From Kiloniellaceae bacterium (lineage in GTDB: Bacteria; Pseudomonadota; Alphaproteobacteria; Kiloniellales; Kiloniellaceae), in contig WHTV01000001.1 of the NCBI GenBank assembly GCA_009377535.1, positions 1 through 44,410 of the forward strand: a stretch of 44,410 nt of DNA, in the 5' to 3' direction. The translations under genes and the position numbers were made by a program. Positions 8,743-19,378 of the stretch are shown here, in pieces. The notes below the pieces were generated by a model. The model worked only from the letters and a program-made list of their open reading frames with translations. It did no database searches and was not told the DNA's origin. Position 1 is the stretch's first letter, and each line of letters starts with the position of its first letter.

Positions 8743-9702
8743 TCAGGCGGTGGCGGCTTTGGGTGTCAGCTCTTTGGGGAGCTTGAAGGTGACGTCCTCC
8801 ACCACGCCGCTGACGTTCTGCAGGGCGACCTCGAAGCGCTCGCAGCAGGCGGCGACGACCTCCTCGACCAGAACCTCCGGCGCCGATGCCCCTGCGGTGA
8901 TGCCGAGCCGCTCGATGCCGGCGAGGCTCGCCCAGTCGATGTCGGCCGCGCGCTGTACCAGCAGCGCGCGGGCGCAGCCCTCCCGGCGCGCCACCTCGAC
9001 CAGGCGCTGGGAGTTGGAGGAATTCGGCGCGCCGACCACCAGCAGGGCATCGCAGCGCCGGGCGATCTCCTTCACCGCCTCCTGGCGGTTGGTGGTGGCG
9101 TAGCAGATGTCTTCTTTCTTGGGCCCATGGATGGCCGGGAAGCGCCGCTTGAGGACGGCGATGATCTCGCTGGTGTCCTCCACGGAGAGCGTCGTCTGGG
9201 TGATGTAGGCGAGATTCTCCGGGTCCTCGACCTGGATCTTCTCCGCCTCTTCGACGTCCTCGACCAGCAGGATGGCGCCTTCCGGCACCTGGCCCATGGT
9301 GCCGATCACCTCCGGGTGGCCGGCATGGCCGATCAGCAGGATCTGATGGCCGGTACGCTCGTGGCGCTCGGCCTCGCGGTGCACCTTGCTGACCAGCGGG
9401 CAGGTGGCGTCGAGGTAGAAGAGATGGCGCCGCTCGGCCTCCTCCGGCACCTCCTTGGGCACGCCATGGGCCGAGAAGATCACCGGCACGCCCTCGGGTA
9501 CCTCGTTCAGCTCCTCGACGAAGACGGCACCCTTGGCTTCCAGCGACTCGACGACGAAGCGGTTGTGCACGATCTCGTGGCGCACGTAGACCGGCGCGCC
9601 GTACTGCTCCAGCGCCCGCTCGACGATGGCGATGGCCCGCTCCACCCCCGCGCAGAAGCCGCGCGGATTGGCGAGAAACACGGTGAGCGGCTGCTTAGTC
9701 AT
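8743..9702 (-). CDS. ispH: 4-hydroxy-3-methylbut-2-enyl diphosphate reductase
   Basis: Last enzyme of the non-mevalonate isoprenoid pathway; an iron-sulfur enzyme that makes IPP and DMAPP. With the ATG at 9702 it has 319 residues starting [20 protein letters not shown], which places the first cluster cysteine near position 13, as in the family. The other cluster cysteines are in [11 protein letters not shown] and [23 protein letters not shown] at 9735 could extend it by 11 residues, but this is less likely. The first gene of the ispH-thrB-rnhA string; its presence shows that isoprenoids are made by the MEP pathway. Confidence 0.95.
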   Translation of the reverse strand: MTKQPLTVFLANPRGFCAGVERAIAIVERALEQYGAPVYVRHEIVHNRFVVESLEAKGAVFVEELNEVPEGVPVIFSAHGVPKEVPEEAERRHLFYLDATCPLVSKVHREAERHERTGHQILLIGHAGHPEVIGTMGQVPEGAILLVEDVEEAEKIQVEDPENLAYITQTTLSVEDTSEIIAVLKRRFPAIHGPKKEDICYATTNRQEAVKEIARRCDALLVVGAPNSSNSQRLVEVARREGCARALLVQRAADIDWASLAGIERLGITAGASAPEVLVEEVVAACCERFEVALQNVSGVVEDVTFKLPKELTPKAATA

Positions 9703-9854
9703 CCAAAGGGGTCCCTGTCCTTGAATGGCGGTCAATGAAAGTCCCGGCCGGCCTGCGGTTCGCCGGCACGCCGCCTCCTAGGGTGGGGCGGTGGCGCCTG
9801 CTCCGCAAGACCTCTTTCGCCCCCTTTTTGGGCCCGGGCCGGCTGGAGGACCTC

Positions 9855-9883
9855 TTGTCGCACCGCCGCGGGTTCCCTAAAGT
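9855..9883 (+). promoter_or_regulatory. Possible promoter for the CDGSH gene
   Basis: TTGTCG at 9855-9860 and TAAAGT at 9878-9883 with a 17-bp spacer lie about 100 bp upstream of the CDGSH start. The predicted leader contains two copies of AGTCCGCCT exactly 20 bp apart (9881-9889, 9901-9909) and a related GTCCG-G-CGGAC dyad at 9938-9948. Confidence 0.35.
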
Positions 9884-9981
9884 CCGCCTGACGCACGAGA
9901 AGTCCGCCTCGCGCACCGTTTCCGTGCTGCTGGCGAAGTCCGGCGGACACTAGTACAGCAAGCCAGCAGAAGGAAGGCTTC

Positions 9982-10221
9982 ATGACAGACCCGATTCCCG
10001 CCCAGAAGGAGCCTTACAAGGTTTCCGTCGAGGCCGGAAAGAAGTACTTCTGGTGCGCCTGCGGGCGCAGCAAGAAGCAGCCTTTCTGCGACGGCTCCCA
10101 CAGCGGCACGGGGCTTGCCCCGGTGCTCTATGAAGCCGCTGCCAGCAAGGCCGTGTTCTTCTGCGGCTGCAAGACGACCGGCAGGCAGCCGCTTTGCGAC
10201 GGAAGCCATTCGAAGCTCTGA
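9982..10221 (+). CDS. Double CDGSH iron-sulfur domain protein
   Basis: A 79-residue protein made almost entirely of two CDGSH zinc-finger-like motifs, each expected to hold a [2Fe-2S] cluster through three cysteines and one histidine. The first is CACGRSKKQPFCDGSH (~29-44) and the second is CGCKTTGRQPLCDGSH (~60-75); all ligands are present in both. The layout matches the mitochondrial MiNT/CISD3 class and its bacterial relatives. No membrane anchor is present, so it is probably a soluble electron- or cluster-transfer protein. Partner proteins are unknown. It starts 48 bp upstream of a lipoprotein gene. Confidence 0.9.
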   Translation: MTDPIPAQKEPYKVSVEAGKKYFWCACGRSKKQPFCDGSHSGTGLAPVLYEAAASKAVFFCGCKTTGRQPLCDGSHSKL

Positions 10222-10269
10222 CCGGCGCCAGGCCGGCCGACACCGACACAAGGGAACAAGCGAGCCCAC

Positions 10270-10821
10270 ATGACAGCCTCCTCTTGCCGGTCTGAGACTC
10301 CTCGATCCCTTGGCCGTCCCGGGCGCCTGCTGCTCGGGCTCGCCGGCCTCTCGCTGCTCGCAGCTTGCGCCAGCGAACCGGAAACGCGACCCTGTCCGCG
10401 GGCCGTGGTGCTCAACGACGCCTCCCGCCAGGTGAAGTTCAACGGTCCCGGGCGCGATCTCACCGACGTGCTCTTCGAAGCCTCCATCGCGACCCGCCGC
10501 CTGGTCTGCGAGTACGACGACGACGTCCTCGACGTCGATCTGCAGGTCGAGGTGGTCGCCGCGCGCGGCCCGGCCAACAACGACCGCCTCGCCAACATCA
10601 GCTACTTCGTCGCTGTCTCGCAGGCCGATCAGACGGTGCTGGCGCGCGAGAGCTTCGATATCGCGATTCCCTTCCCCGGCAATCGCACCCGGGTCTCCGG
10701 CCTTGAGGAGATCGGCCAGGTGATCACTCTGCCGGCGGGTCTCGATGGCGGCGACTATCTCATCTACGTCGGCCTGGAGTTGTCCCACGAGGAGCTCGAG
10801 TACAACCGGGCGAACTACTGA
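10270..10821 (+). CDS. Putative lipoprotein of unknown function
   Basis: 183 residues. A basic N-terminus and hydrophobic stretch end in the lipobox SLLAAC with the lipidated cysteine at ~C36, followed by ASEPETRPCPRAVV. The mature part is short, acidic and predicted to be beta-rich (DVDLQVEVVAARGP, NISYFVAVSQADQT, SFDIAIPFPGN, GDYLIYVGLELS), which suggests one compact beta-sandwich. I do not recognise a named family; similar small envelope lipoproteins occur in Rhodospirillales. It has a codon composition like its neighbours and sits between the CDGSH and GFA genes without a clear functional link. Confidence 0.75.
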   Translation: MTASSCRSETPRSLGRPGRLLLGLAGLSLLAACASEPETRPCPRAVVLNDASRQVKFNGPGRDLTDVLFEASIATRRLVCEYDDDVLDVDLQVEVVAARGPANNDRLANISYFVAVSQADQTVLARESFDIAIPFPGNRTRVSGLEEIGQVITLPAGLDGGDYLIYVGLELSHEELEYNRANY

Positions 10822-10843
10822 GGCCGGTGGCCGTGGCGCGTGC

Positions 10844-11338
10844 ATGAGCCCAGGTGCCGACCCGCTCGCCCGGCTTGAGGGCGGCTGTCTCTGCGGCGCC
10901 CTCCGCTACCGCCTCGCGTGCGACGCTGTGCTCTGCGTCTATTGCTGCCACTGCCGCGACTGCCAGCGGCTGTCGTCGAGCGCCTTTTCCGTCTCCCTGG
11001 TGCTGCCGGCGGCCGCCTTCATGCTGCTGCAGGGCGACCCGAAGAGCATTGCCCGCCGCGCCGACAGCGGCCGCGAGGTCCGCGGCTTTTTCTGCGGCGA
11101 CTGCGGGACGCGGCTGTTTGACCGTGTCATCGGGCAGCCGGAGATCATGGTGGTGAAGGCCGCTACCCTGGACGACACCGCTTGGCTGCGGCCGGTTGCC
11201 CAGTTCTGGACCGGGCGCAAGCAGGCCTGGGTGACCCTGCCGCAGGATCAGTTGGTCGATGCCCGGCAGCCCGACAATTTCGCGGAGGTTATCGCCCTCT
11301 ACCGGGCCCGGCATGGCGGCAGCGACGCGGGCAGTTGA
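10844..11338 (+). CDS. GFA family zinc protein (CENP-V/GFA domain)
   Basis: 164 residues from the ATG at 10844. The zinc-binding cysteines are in GGCLCGALRY, CHCRDCQR and FFCGDCGTRLF, the standard pattern of the glutathione-dependent formaldehyde-activating enzyme family. True GFA activity has been questioned for the family as a whole, so a specific reaction should not be assumed. An upstream in-frame ATG (10745) lies inside the lipoprotein gene and is rejected. The stop codon is embedded in the predicted -35 element of the glycine-cleavage promoter. Confidence 0.85.
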   Translation: MSPGADPLARLEGGCLCGALRYRLACDAVLCVYCCHCRDCQRLSSSAFSVSLVLPAAAFMLLQGDPKSIARRADSGREVRGFFCGDCGTRLFDRVIGQPEIMVVKAATLDDTAWLRPVAQFWTGRKQAWVTLPQDQLVDARQPDNFAEVIALYRARHGGSDAGS

Positions 11339-11363
11339 AATTCGCTCGGCGCCGGGCTAGCTT
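11335..11363 (+). promoter_or_regulatory. Predicted sigma-70 promoter of the gcv operon
   Basis: TTGAAA at 11335-11340 and TAGCTT at 11358-11363 are separated by exactly 17 bp. Transcription would start near 11370, about 50 nt before the first glycine aptamer. The -35 hexamer overlaps the stop codon of the GFA gene. Confidence 0.5.
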
Positions 11364-11417
11364 CTTGCCTGCAGCAGGGCGGTCGACCGCGAATGGACCG
11401 TCCCTTGCCTTTGATCC

Positions 11418-11628
11418 CCGCGGGAGAGACTGGTCTCCGCAAGAGATCGGCGCCGAAGGAGCAACCGCCCCGGAAACTCTCAGGCAAAAGGACCGCAAGG
11501 GAGAGGCGCTTCTGGAAAGCGGCCGCGTCCGGCCCTCATTTAGCCGGACGTGTCACACCGAAGGAGTAAATCGCCCCGCCATTGGTTCGGCAGGCCGATG
11601 AATCTCTCAGGTATCCACGACAGAAGGG
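11418..11628 (+). ncRNA. Tandem glycine riboswitch (two aptamers) upstream of gcvT
   Basis: Two glycine aptamers in a row. Aptamer 1 (~11419-11497) has GCGGGAGAGA, GCCGAAGGAGCAA and AAACTCTCAGGCAAAAGGAC; its P1 is formed by GCGG 11420-11423 with CCGC 11493-11496. Aptamer 2 (~11509-11627) has CACCGAAGGAGTAAAT and AATCTCTCAGGTAT; its P1 is CTTCTG 11509-11514 with CAGAAG 11621-11626, and it has a strong inner hairpin CGTCCGGC 11526-11533 with GCCGGACG 11543-11550. In this RNA class, glycine binding normally switches on glycine-cleavage genes, which is exactly what follows. A GGGG tract just after the second P1 and the short distance to the gcvT ribosome-binding site suggest control near translation initiation; no clear terminator is seen. 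Confidence 0.95.
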
Positions 11629-11689
11629 GCCGGTCACCTCCACAAGGGGGGTGGCGCGGGCGAAATGACTTTTGTCGAAGGAGCCGTGC

Positions 11690-12805
11690 GTGGAGCAAGC
11701 CAGCGCAACCGGGCCGAAGCAGACCGTTCTCTATGCCCTGCATCAGGAGTTGGGTGGTAAGATCGTGCCCTTCGCGGGCTACGCCCTGCCGGTGCAGTAT
11801 TCCGCCGGCATCATGGCCGAGCACAAACAGGCGCGCGAGGCGGCCGCCCTCTTCGACGTTTCCCACATGGGCCAGCTGCGCCTGGAAGGCGCCGACCGCA
11901 TCGCCGCGCTGGAGGCCCTGGTGCCGGCCGACCTCGCCAGCCTCGCGGTGGGGCGCCAGCGCTACAGCTTCTTCACCAACGACGCCGGCGGCATCCTCGA
12001 CGACCTGATGATTTCCAACCAGGGCGACGGGCTGTTCCTGGTGGTGAACGCGGCCTGCAAGCAGGCCGACATTGCCCACTTGAAGGCCGGCCTCAAGGGC
12101 GAGGTGACGCTCACAGAGCTCAGCGACCGCGCGCTGATCGCGCTACAGGGCCCCATGGCAGCCGACGTGCTGGCGCGCCTCGCCCCCGCGGTGCGGACGC
12201 TCGCCTTCATGGACTGCAAGCCGGTCGACATCGACGGCGCCGCCTGCCTGGTCAGCCGCTCCGGCTACACCGGCGAGGACGGCTTTGAGATTTCGGTGCC
12301 GGCGGAGCAGGCGGAGGCCCTGGCGCGCCGCCTGCTGGCGCAGGAGGAGGTCGCCCCGGCCGGCCTCGGCGCGCGTGACTCGCTGCGCCTGGAGGCCGGA
12401 CTCTGCCTCTACGGCCACGACATCGACGAGACCACCACGCCGGTAGAGGCGGATCTCACCTGGGCGATCCAGAAGCGGCGTCGCCTGGAAGGCGGCTTCC
12501 CGGGCGCCGCCGTGGTGCAGCGCCAGCTCGCCGAGGGCGCGCCGCGCCGCCGCGTCGGCCTGCAGCCGCAAGGCCGCGCCCCGGTGCGCGAGGGTGCCGA
12601 GCTGCAGAACGACAAGGGCGAGGTGGTCGGCAAGGTGACCTCCGGTGGCTTCGGGCCGACGGCGGGGGCGCCGATCGCCATGGGTTACGTGACGGCCGGG
12701 CTGGCAGCGGAAGGCACGCCGCTGAATGCCATGGTGCGCGGCAAGCCGCTGCCCTGCCGGGTGGCGGCGCTGCCCTTCGTGCCGCACAACTATTTCCGAG
12801 GCTGA
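11690..12805 (+). CDS. gcvT: Glycine cleavage system T protein (aminomethyltransferase)
   Basis: Transfers the methylene group from aminomethyl-lipoyl-H protein to tetrahydrofolate and releases ammonia. About 371 residues from the GTG at 11690, which is preceded by AAGGAG at 11678-11683 with 6-nt spacing; a TTG at 11672 is also in frame but overlaps this site. Motifs include LGGKIVPFAGYALPVQY, FDVSHMGQL, SRSGYTGEDGFEI and the C-terminal barrel with GKVTSGGFGPTAGAPIAMGYV. It is the first gene of gcvTHP, directly behind the riboswitch. Confidence 0.95.
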   Translation: MEQASATGPKQTVLYALHQELGGKIVPFAGYALPVQYSAGIMAEHKQAREAAALFDVSHMGQLRLEGADRIAALEALVPADLASLAVGRQRYSFFTNDAGGILDDLMISNQGDGLFLVVNAACKQADIAHLKAGLKGEVTLTELSDRALIALQGPMAADVLARLAPAVRTLAFMDCKPVDIDGAACLVSRSGYTGEDGFEISVPAEQAEALARRLLAQEEVAPAGLGARDSLRLEAGLCLYGHDIDETTTPVEADLTWAIQKRRRLEGGFPGAAVVQRQLAEGAPRRRVGLQPQGRAPVREGAELQNDKGEVVGKVTSGGFGPTAGAPIAMGYVTAGLAAEGTPLNAMVRGKPLPCRVAALPFVPHNYFRG

Positions 12806-12826
12806 TTTCTTGGGGGATGCGAGAGC

Positions 12827-13204
12827 ATGAGTGAGAAGCGTTACACGGAAGACCACGAGTGGGTGATGGTTTCAGGCGACGAGGCGGTGGTCGGCATCAG
12901 CGACCACGCCCAGGAGCAACTGGGCGACATCGTCTTCGTCGAGCTGCCGGCCGTCGGCAAGGTCCTGGAGAAGGGCAAGGAAGCCGCGGTGGTCGAATCG
13001 GTGAAGGCGGCGAGCGAAATCTACGCCCCAGCCGACGGCGAGGTGCTGGCGGTCAACGAGGCGCTGACCGAGGCGCCCGCCAAGGTGAACAGCGACCCGG
13101 AAGGCGACGGCTGGTTCTTCAAGATGAAGCTCAGCGATCCGTCGCAGCTTGCCGGCCTGATGGACGCGGCCGCCTACAAGGCCTTCGTCGACGGCCAGGG
13201 CTGA
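12827..13204 (+). CDS. gcvH: Glycine cleavage system H protein
   Basis: A 125-residue lipoyl carrier that shuttles the aminomethyl group between P, T and L proteins. N-terminal YTEDHEWV and the lipoylation site [19 protein letters not shown] (K near 63) are typical, as are the length and the single barrel-sandwich domain. It is 21 nt after gcvT in the same operon. Confidence 0.96.
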   Translation: MSEKRYTEDHEWVMVSGDEAVVGISDHAQEQLGDIVFVELPAVGKVLEKGKEAAVVESVKAASEIYAPADGEVLAVNEALTEAPAKVNSDPEGDGWFFKMKLSDPSQLAGLMDAAAYKAFVDGQG

Positions 13205-13255
13205 GCCGCCGTCGCAGAGGTCAACGCAATCGGGACCGAAGTGGAGAGAAAACCC

Positions 13256-16075
<2,820 letters not shown>

Positions 16076-16154
16076 CTGATTTTCCCTCTCCCATCGCCGG
16101 CTGCCGGATTCACCTATCTCCCGCAGTTGTCCCACAACGGCCATACATACACCA

Positions 16155-16287
16155 CTGTCGTCCCGGGGCTTGTCCCCGGGACCCATTGGCGTTAGCGCGT
16201 GGCAATGCCCTACACCGTTACATCCTCGCCAGCCGCCATTTGAACGGCTAGGGCATTGGGTCCCGGCAACAAGTGCCGGGACGACAG
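16155..16287. repeat. Composite palindromic intergenic repeat
   Basis: The 356 bp between gcvP and the SHMT-like gene hold no credible gene but a large inverted repeat. The outer arms at 16155-16189 and 16253-16287 are near-perfect reverse complements, and each arm is itself a GTCCCGG...CCGGGAC hairpin. An inner pair, CAATGCCCTA 16203-16212 with TAGGGCATTG 16249-16258, is perfect and extends with mismatches to CCGTT/AACGG. Repeats with a GTCCCGGG core and ACCCATTGG flank are widespread in alphaproteobacterial intergenic DNA. It may fold in RNA and mark the 3' end of the gcv transcript. Confidence 0.8.
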
Positions 16288-16431
16288 CCCTGGCGGTGGC
16301 AGGAGCGAGCATCTCCTGCATCAGGTGTGTGTGAATTCCGTAGCCCGCTAGGGGAGAGGAACAGCAACTGTGATTCTCGTTTGTCTCGCTGCGCTTTCAA
16401 TGCTCTCCTTGCATTAAAGCAGGGGAGTACA

Positions 16432-17757
16432 ATGACCACACTGGCCTGCCGGCCCTGGGTGCCGGAACTTTGCGAGAACCTTGTTCAGCAGCTCGCAGCG
16501 CGCACGTCATCGGCATCGTCGAACGACATTTCCGGGCGCATCGACGCGCTGGCCGCGCGCAACCGCGCGATCCACGAGCGCGAATGCTTCAACCTCAATC
16601 CGGCGACCAATGTGATGAACCCGCGCGCCGAGGCGGTGCTGGCCGCGGGCTTGGGCTCGCGACCCTCGCTGGGCTATCCCGGCGACAAGTACGAGATGGG
16701 GCTCGAGGCCATCGAGGAGATCGAGGTGATCGCCGCCGAGCTGGCGGCCGAGATCTTCCAGGCGCGCTATGCCGAGATCCGTGTCGCCTCCGGCGCCATG
16801 GCCAACCTCTGCGGCTTCATGGCGACCTGCCGGCCGGGCGATGCCATCCTCGCGCCGTCGGCCGTCATCGGTGGCCACGTGACGCACCACGCCGCCGGCT
16901 GTGCCGGGCTCTACGGCTTGCAGATCCACGCGGCACCGGTCGATGCGGACGGCTATAGCGTGGACCTCGCCGCCCTTGGAGCCCTGGCGCAGGAAGTCAG
17001 GCCCAAGCTCATCACCATCGGCGGCAGCCTGAATCTCTTCCCGCATCCGGTGCGCGAGGTGCGCGCCATTGCCGACGCGGTCGGCGCCAAGGTCCTGTTC
17101 GACGCTGCCCACCAGTGCGGCATCATCGCCGGTGGCGCCTGGGCCAACCCGCTGGCCGAAGGCGCCCACCTCATGACCATGAGCACCTACAAGAGCCTGG
17201 GCGGACCTGCCGGCGGCCTCGTTGTCACCAACGACGCGGAGCTTGCCGAGCGGCTCGACGCCATCGCCTTTCCCGGCATGACCGCCAACTTCGACGCCGC
17301 CAAGTCGGCCGCCCTGGCGCTCACCCTCCTCGACTGGCGCGAGCACGGGACCGCCTATGCCGCCAAGATGATCGCAGTGGCCCAGGCCTTCGCCGCGGCG
17401 CTCCACGCCGAGGATCTGCCGGTCTTCGCCAAGGAGAGGGGCTTCACCCGCTCGCACCAGTTCGCCCTCGAGGCGGCGGCCTGGGGCGGTGGGCAGAGCG
17501 CATCGAAGAAGCTGCGCAAGGCCGGCTTCCTCGCCTGCGGCATCGGTCTGCCCATCGCGCCGGTCGAGGGCGACCTCAACGGTCTGCGCATCGGCACACC
17601 GGAGCTGGTGCGCTGGGGCGTCGGCGAGGACGACGTGGCGGAGCTGGCGGCGCTGATGAAACGCGCCCTTGCCACCGATGCCCCGGAAGCGCTGGCGCTC
17701 GAGGTGGCCCGCCTGCGCGCCCGCTTCGACCAGTTGCACTACATCTGCGAAGGGTGA
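16432..17757 (+). CDS. SHMT-like PLP-dependent enzyme (fold-type I)
   Basis: 441 residues from the ATG at 16432, with AGGGGAG 5 nt upstream. The overall layout is that of serine hydroxymethyltransferase: GYPGDKYEMG (~81-90) replaces the YPGKRYYGG region, RVASGAMANL matches the glycine/serine turn, FDAAHQCGIIAGG carries D224 and H227 that stack on PLP, and the Schiff-base lysine is K254 in STYKSLGGPAGG. But the SHMT active-site stretch IASEN is NLNPATN, and THKTLRGPRGG is altered. It is therefore a SHMT relative, possibly an aldolase or hydroxymethyltransferase for another beta-hydroxy amino acid. Its place behind gcvTHP suggests a link to glycine or one-carbon flow. Specific activity is not assignable. 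Confidence 0.8.
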   Translation: MTTLACRPWVPELCENLVQQLAARTSSASSNDISGRIDALAARNRAIHERECFNLNPATNVMNPRAEAVLAAGLGSRPSLGYPGDKYEMGLEAIEEIEVIAAELAAEIFQARYAEIRVASGAMANLCGFMATCRPGDAILAPSAVIGGHVTHHAAGCAGLYGLQIHAAPVDADGYSVDLAALGALAQEVRPKLITIGGSLNLFPHPVREVRAIADAVGAKVLFDAAHQCGIIAGGAWANPLAEGAHLMTMSTYKSLGGPAGGLVVTNDAELAERLDAIAFPGMTANFDAAKSAALALTLLDWREHGTAYAAKMIAVAQAFAAALHAEDLPVFAKERGFTRSHQFALEAAAWGGGQSASKKLRKAGFLACGIGLPIAPVEGDLNGLRIGTPELVRWGVGEDDVAELAALMKRALATDAPEALALEVARLRARFDQLHYICEG

Positions 17758-17798
17758 GCGGTGGAAGGAGGCGCAACGCCGTTGCGTCAGTCTCCATT

Positions 17799-17902
17799 GT
17801 CGTGCTCGGGCTCGACCCGAGCATCCATGGAGAGGCCAGGCTCAGACCTTCATCACCTCGTACAGTGGCGCGATGGACCTCGGGTCAAGCCCGAGGGTGA
17901 CG
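17799..17902. repeat. Inverted repeat with GCTCGGG...CCCGAGC arms
   Basis: Arms at 17799-17830 and 17872-17902 are imperfect reverse complements; each contains a CTCGGG-CTCGACCCGAG-type hairpin. The family (CTCGGGTCAAGCCCGAG plus TGACG) is common in alphaproteobacterial intergenic regions. It sits between the SHMT-like gene and the F0 operon terminator. No coding content in 17758-17995. Confidence 0.75.
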
Positions 17903-17931
17903 GAAGGGATATTTGGGCGAGGGAGAGAAGC

Positions 17932-17968
17932 AAAAACGCCCGGTCCTCGTTCAGAGGACCGGGCGTTT
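17932..17968 (-). terminator. Intrinsic terminator of the ATP synthase F0 operon
   Basis: AAACGCCCGGTCCT on the minus strand pairs with AGGACCGGGCGTTT around a short loop, followed by TTTTTGCT when read leftwards. It begins 28 bp after the atpF stop. The + strand copy is nearly as good a hairpin, so it may also stop transcription from the SHMT-like gene. Confidence 0.85.
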
Positions 17969-17995
17969 GTCGTATCCGGAACCGTTGCAGGCCGC

Positions 17996-18478
17996 TCAGT
18001 GCAGGCGGCTGCCGAGGTTCTTGATGGCGTCATCGAGCAGGGCCTGGTCGCGGGTCGCGTCGACGTTTTCCGAGAGCAGCTTGGCGGTCGCTGCGATGGC
18101 GATGTCGACCGCCTTGGCGCGCACGTCGAGCACCGCCTGAGTTTCGGCCTGGGCGATCTTCTCCAGGGCGGCTTTCTCGCGGCGGGCCAGGGTCTGCTCC
18201 AGGTCGGCGGCGGCCTGGCGGCGCAGCAGGTCGGCCTCGTGGCGGGCGTTGGCCAGCAGGTCGTCGGCTTCCTTGGCCACGTCACGCTGCTTGCGCTTGT
18301 ACTCGGCCAGCATCTTCTGCGCCTCCTCGCGCAGCCGCTGGGCCTCGTCGAGCTCCGTCTTGATGCGCTCGGCGCGGGCGTCGAGGCCCTTCAGGACCGG
18401 CTGGCGGGCTTTCCAGATCATCAGGCCGGCGAAGACGAAAAAGGCGATGGCGACCCAGAATGTGGGATCGTTCAGCAT
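17996..18478 (-). CDS. atpF: ATP synthase F0 subunit b
   Basis: 160 residues. One N-terminal membrane helix (MLNDPTFWVAIAFFVFAGLM) is followed by a long charged coiled coil with conserved RRQAAADLEQTLARREKAAL that forms the peripheral stalk of ATP synthase. The start overlaps the stop of the b' gene by one base. Last gene of the F0 operon, directly before a terminator; the F1 genes (atpHAGDC) are not adjacent, as is typical for alphaproteobacteria. Confidence 0.93.
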   Translation of the reverse strand: MLNDPTFWVAIAFFVFAGLMIWKARQPVLKGLDARAERIKTELDEAQRLREEAQKMLAEYKRKQRDVAKEADDLLANARHEADLLRRQAAADLEQTLARREKAALEKIAQAETQAVLDVRAKAVDIAIAATAKLLSENVDATRDQALLDDAIKNLGSRLH

Positions 18479-18969
18479 CAGCGCTTGCCTCCCATCACGC
18501 TGCCGACGGCGCGCGCGACTTCCTGCTCGCCGGCCTTCACGCCGATGAGCTTCTCGGTGGCCGCGGCAACCACCTCGCTCACGGTGCTCTCCAGGCCGGC
18601 AATGGCCGCCGACTTGGCCGCCGCAATGCGTGCCTCGGCTTCGTCGGTCTGCTTGCCGAGGCGGGCCGCCAGCGCGTGACTCTGGCGCTCAGCCTCGGCC
18701 TTCATCTCGTTTTGGGCCTTCTGCAGGGCGGCATGGGCCGAAGCCTGCGCGTTGGCGCGCATTCTCTCGTACTCGGCCAGGATGGTCTCGGCCTCTTCCT
18801 TCAGAGCCGTCGCCTTCTTCAGGTCGTCGTCGAGCTTGCGCTGCCTGGCTTCCAGAACGTCGGCGATGCGCGGCAGCGCGACGCGCCAGATGATCAGGTA
18901 GAGCACGCCGAAGGTGATCGCCAGCCAGAACAGCTGGGTCGACCAGACGGCAGGATCGAGTTGGGGCAT
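18478..18969 (-). CDS. atpF': ATP synthase F0 subunit b'
   Basis: 163 residues, a second b-type stator subunit as found in phototroph-related and alphaproteobacterial synthases. One N-terminal membrane span (LFWLAITFGVLYLIIWRVALP) and the conserved PRIADVLEARQRKLDDDL lead into a coiled coil. With b it forms the b/b' heterodimer of the peripheral stalk. Names atpG, atpX or atpF2 are used for this gene. Confidence 0.92.
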   Translation of the reverse strand: MPQLDPAVWSTQLFWLAITFGVLYLIIWRVALPRIADVLEARQRKLDDDLKKATALKEEAETILAEYERMRANAQASAHAALQKAQNEMKAEAERQSHALAARLGKQTDEAEARIAAAKSAAIAGLESTVSEVVAAATEKLIGVKAGEQEVARAVGSVMGGKR

Positions 18970-19064
18970 GGCCCGCGTCCTCTCACTCTGTCAGGGATGA
19001 TGCCGGCGGGGTCCGTCCGCCGGCGGCAGGCAGGTGCCGCCGGCAGGCCTTCCCCGAACGGCGT

Positions 19065-19289
19065 TTAGCCGAACAGGATGAGCAGCGCGATGACCAGCGC
19101 GAACAACGCGATGGCTTCCACCAGCGCGAAGCCCAGCATGGTCATGGTGAAAACCTCACCACGCGCCGCCGGATTGCGGCCCACCGCCACGATGAAGGAC
19201 GAGAAGATGTTGCCGATGCCGATACCGGAGCCGATCACACCGATGACGGCCAGACCGGCGCCGATCACTTTCGCGGCTTCGAGTTCCAT
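19065..19289 (-). CDS. atpE: ATP synthase F0 subunit c
   Basis: A 74-residue hairpin of two membrane helices that forms the rotor ring. The start at 19289 (MELEAAKVIGAGLAVIG) gives the usual length; the longer open frame upstream is not coding. GIGNIF, the polar loop RNPAARGEV and the proton-binding glutamate in FALVEAIALFALV are present. It lies between atpB and b' with an 89-bp gap on the atpB side containing the perfect small palindrome GCCCTG-G-CAGGGC. Confidence 0.96.
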   Translation of the reverse strand: MELEAAKVIGAGLAVIGVIGSGIGIGNIFSSFIVAVGRNPAARGEVFTMTMLGFALVEAIALFALVIALLILFG

Positions 19290-19378
19290 TGTTAAAGCTC
19301 CCTTTGACGTAAATGGCGATGATGCGGGTTGAGGGAAGGACGCCCTGGCAGGGCACTGGATCAGTGCAGATGCCCCTA

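Noticed and set aside
11182..11601. A 139-codon frame across the riboswitch
   Set aside because: It begins inside the GFA gene in another frame and runs through both structured glycine aptamers.
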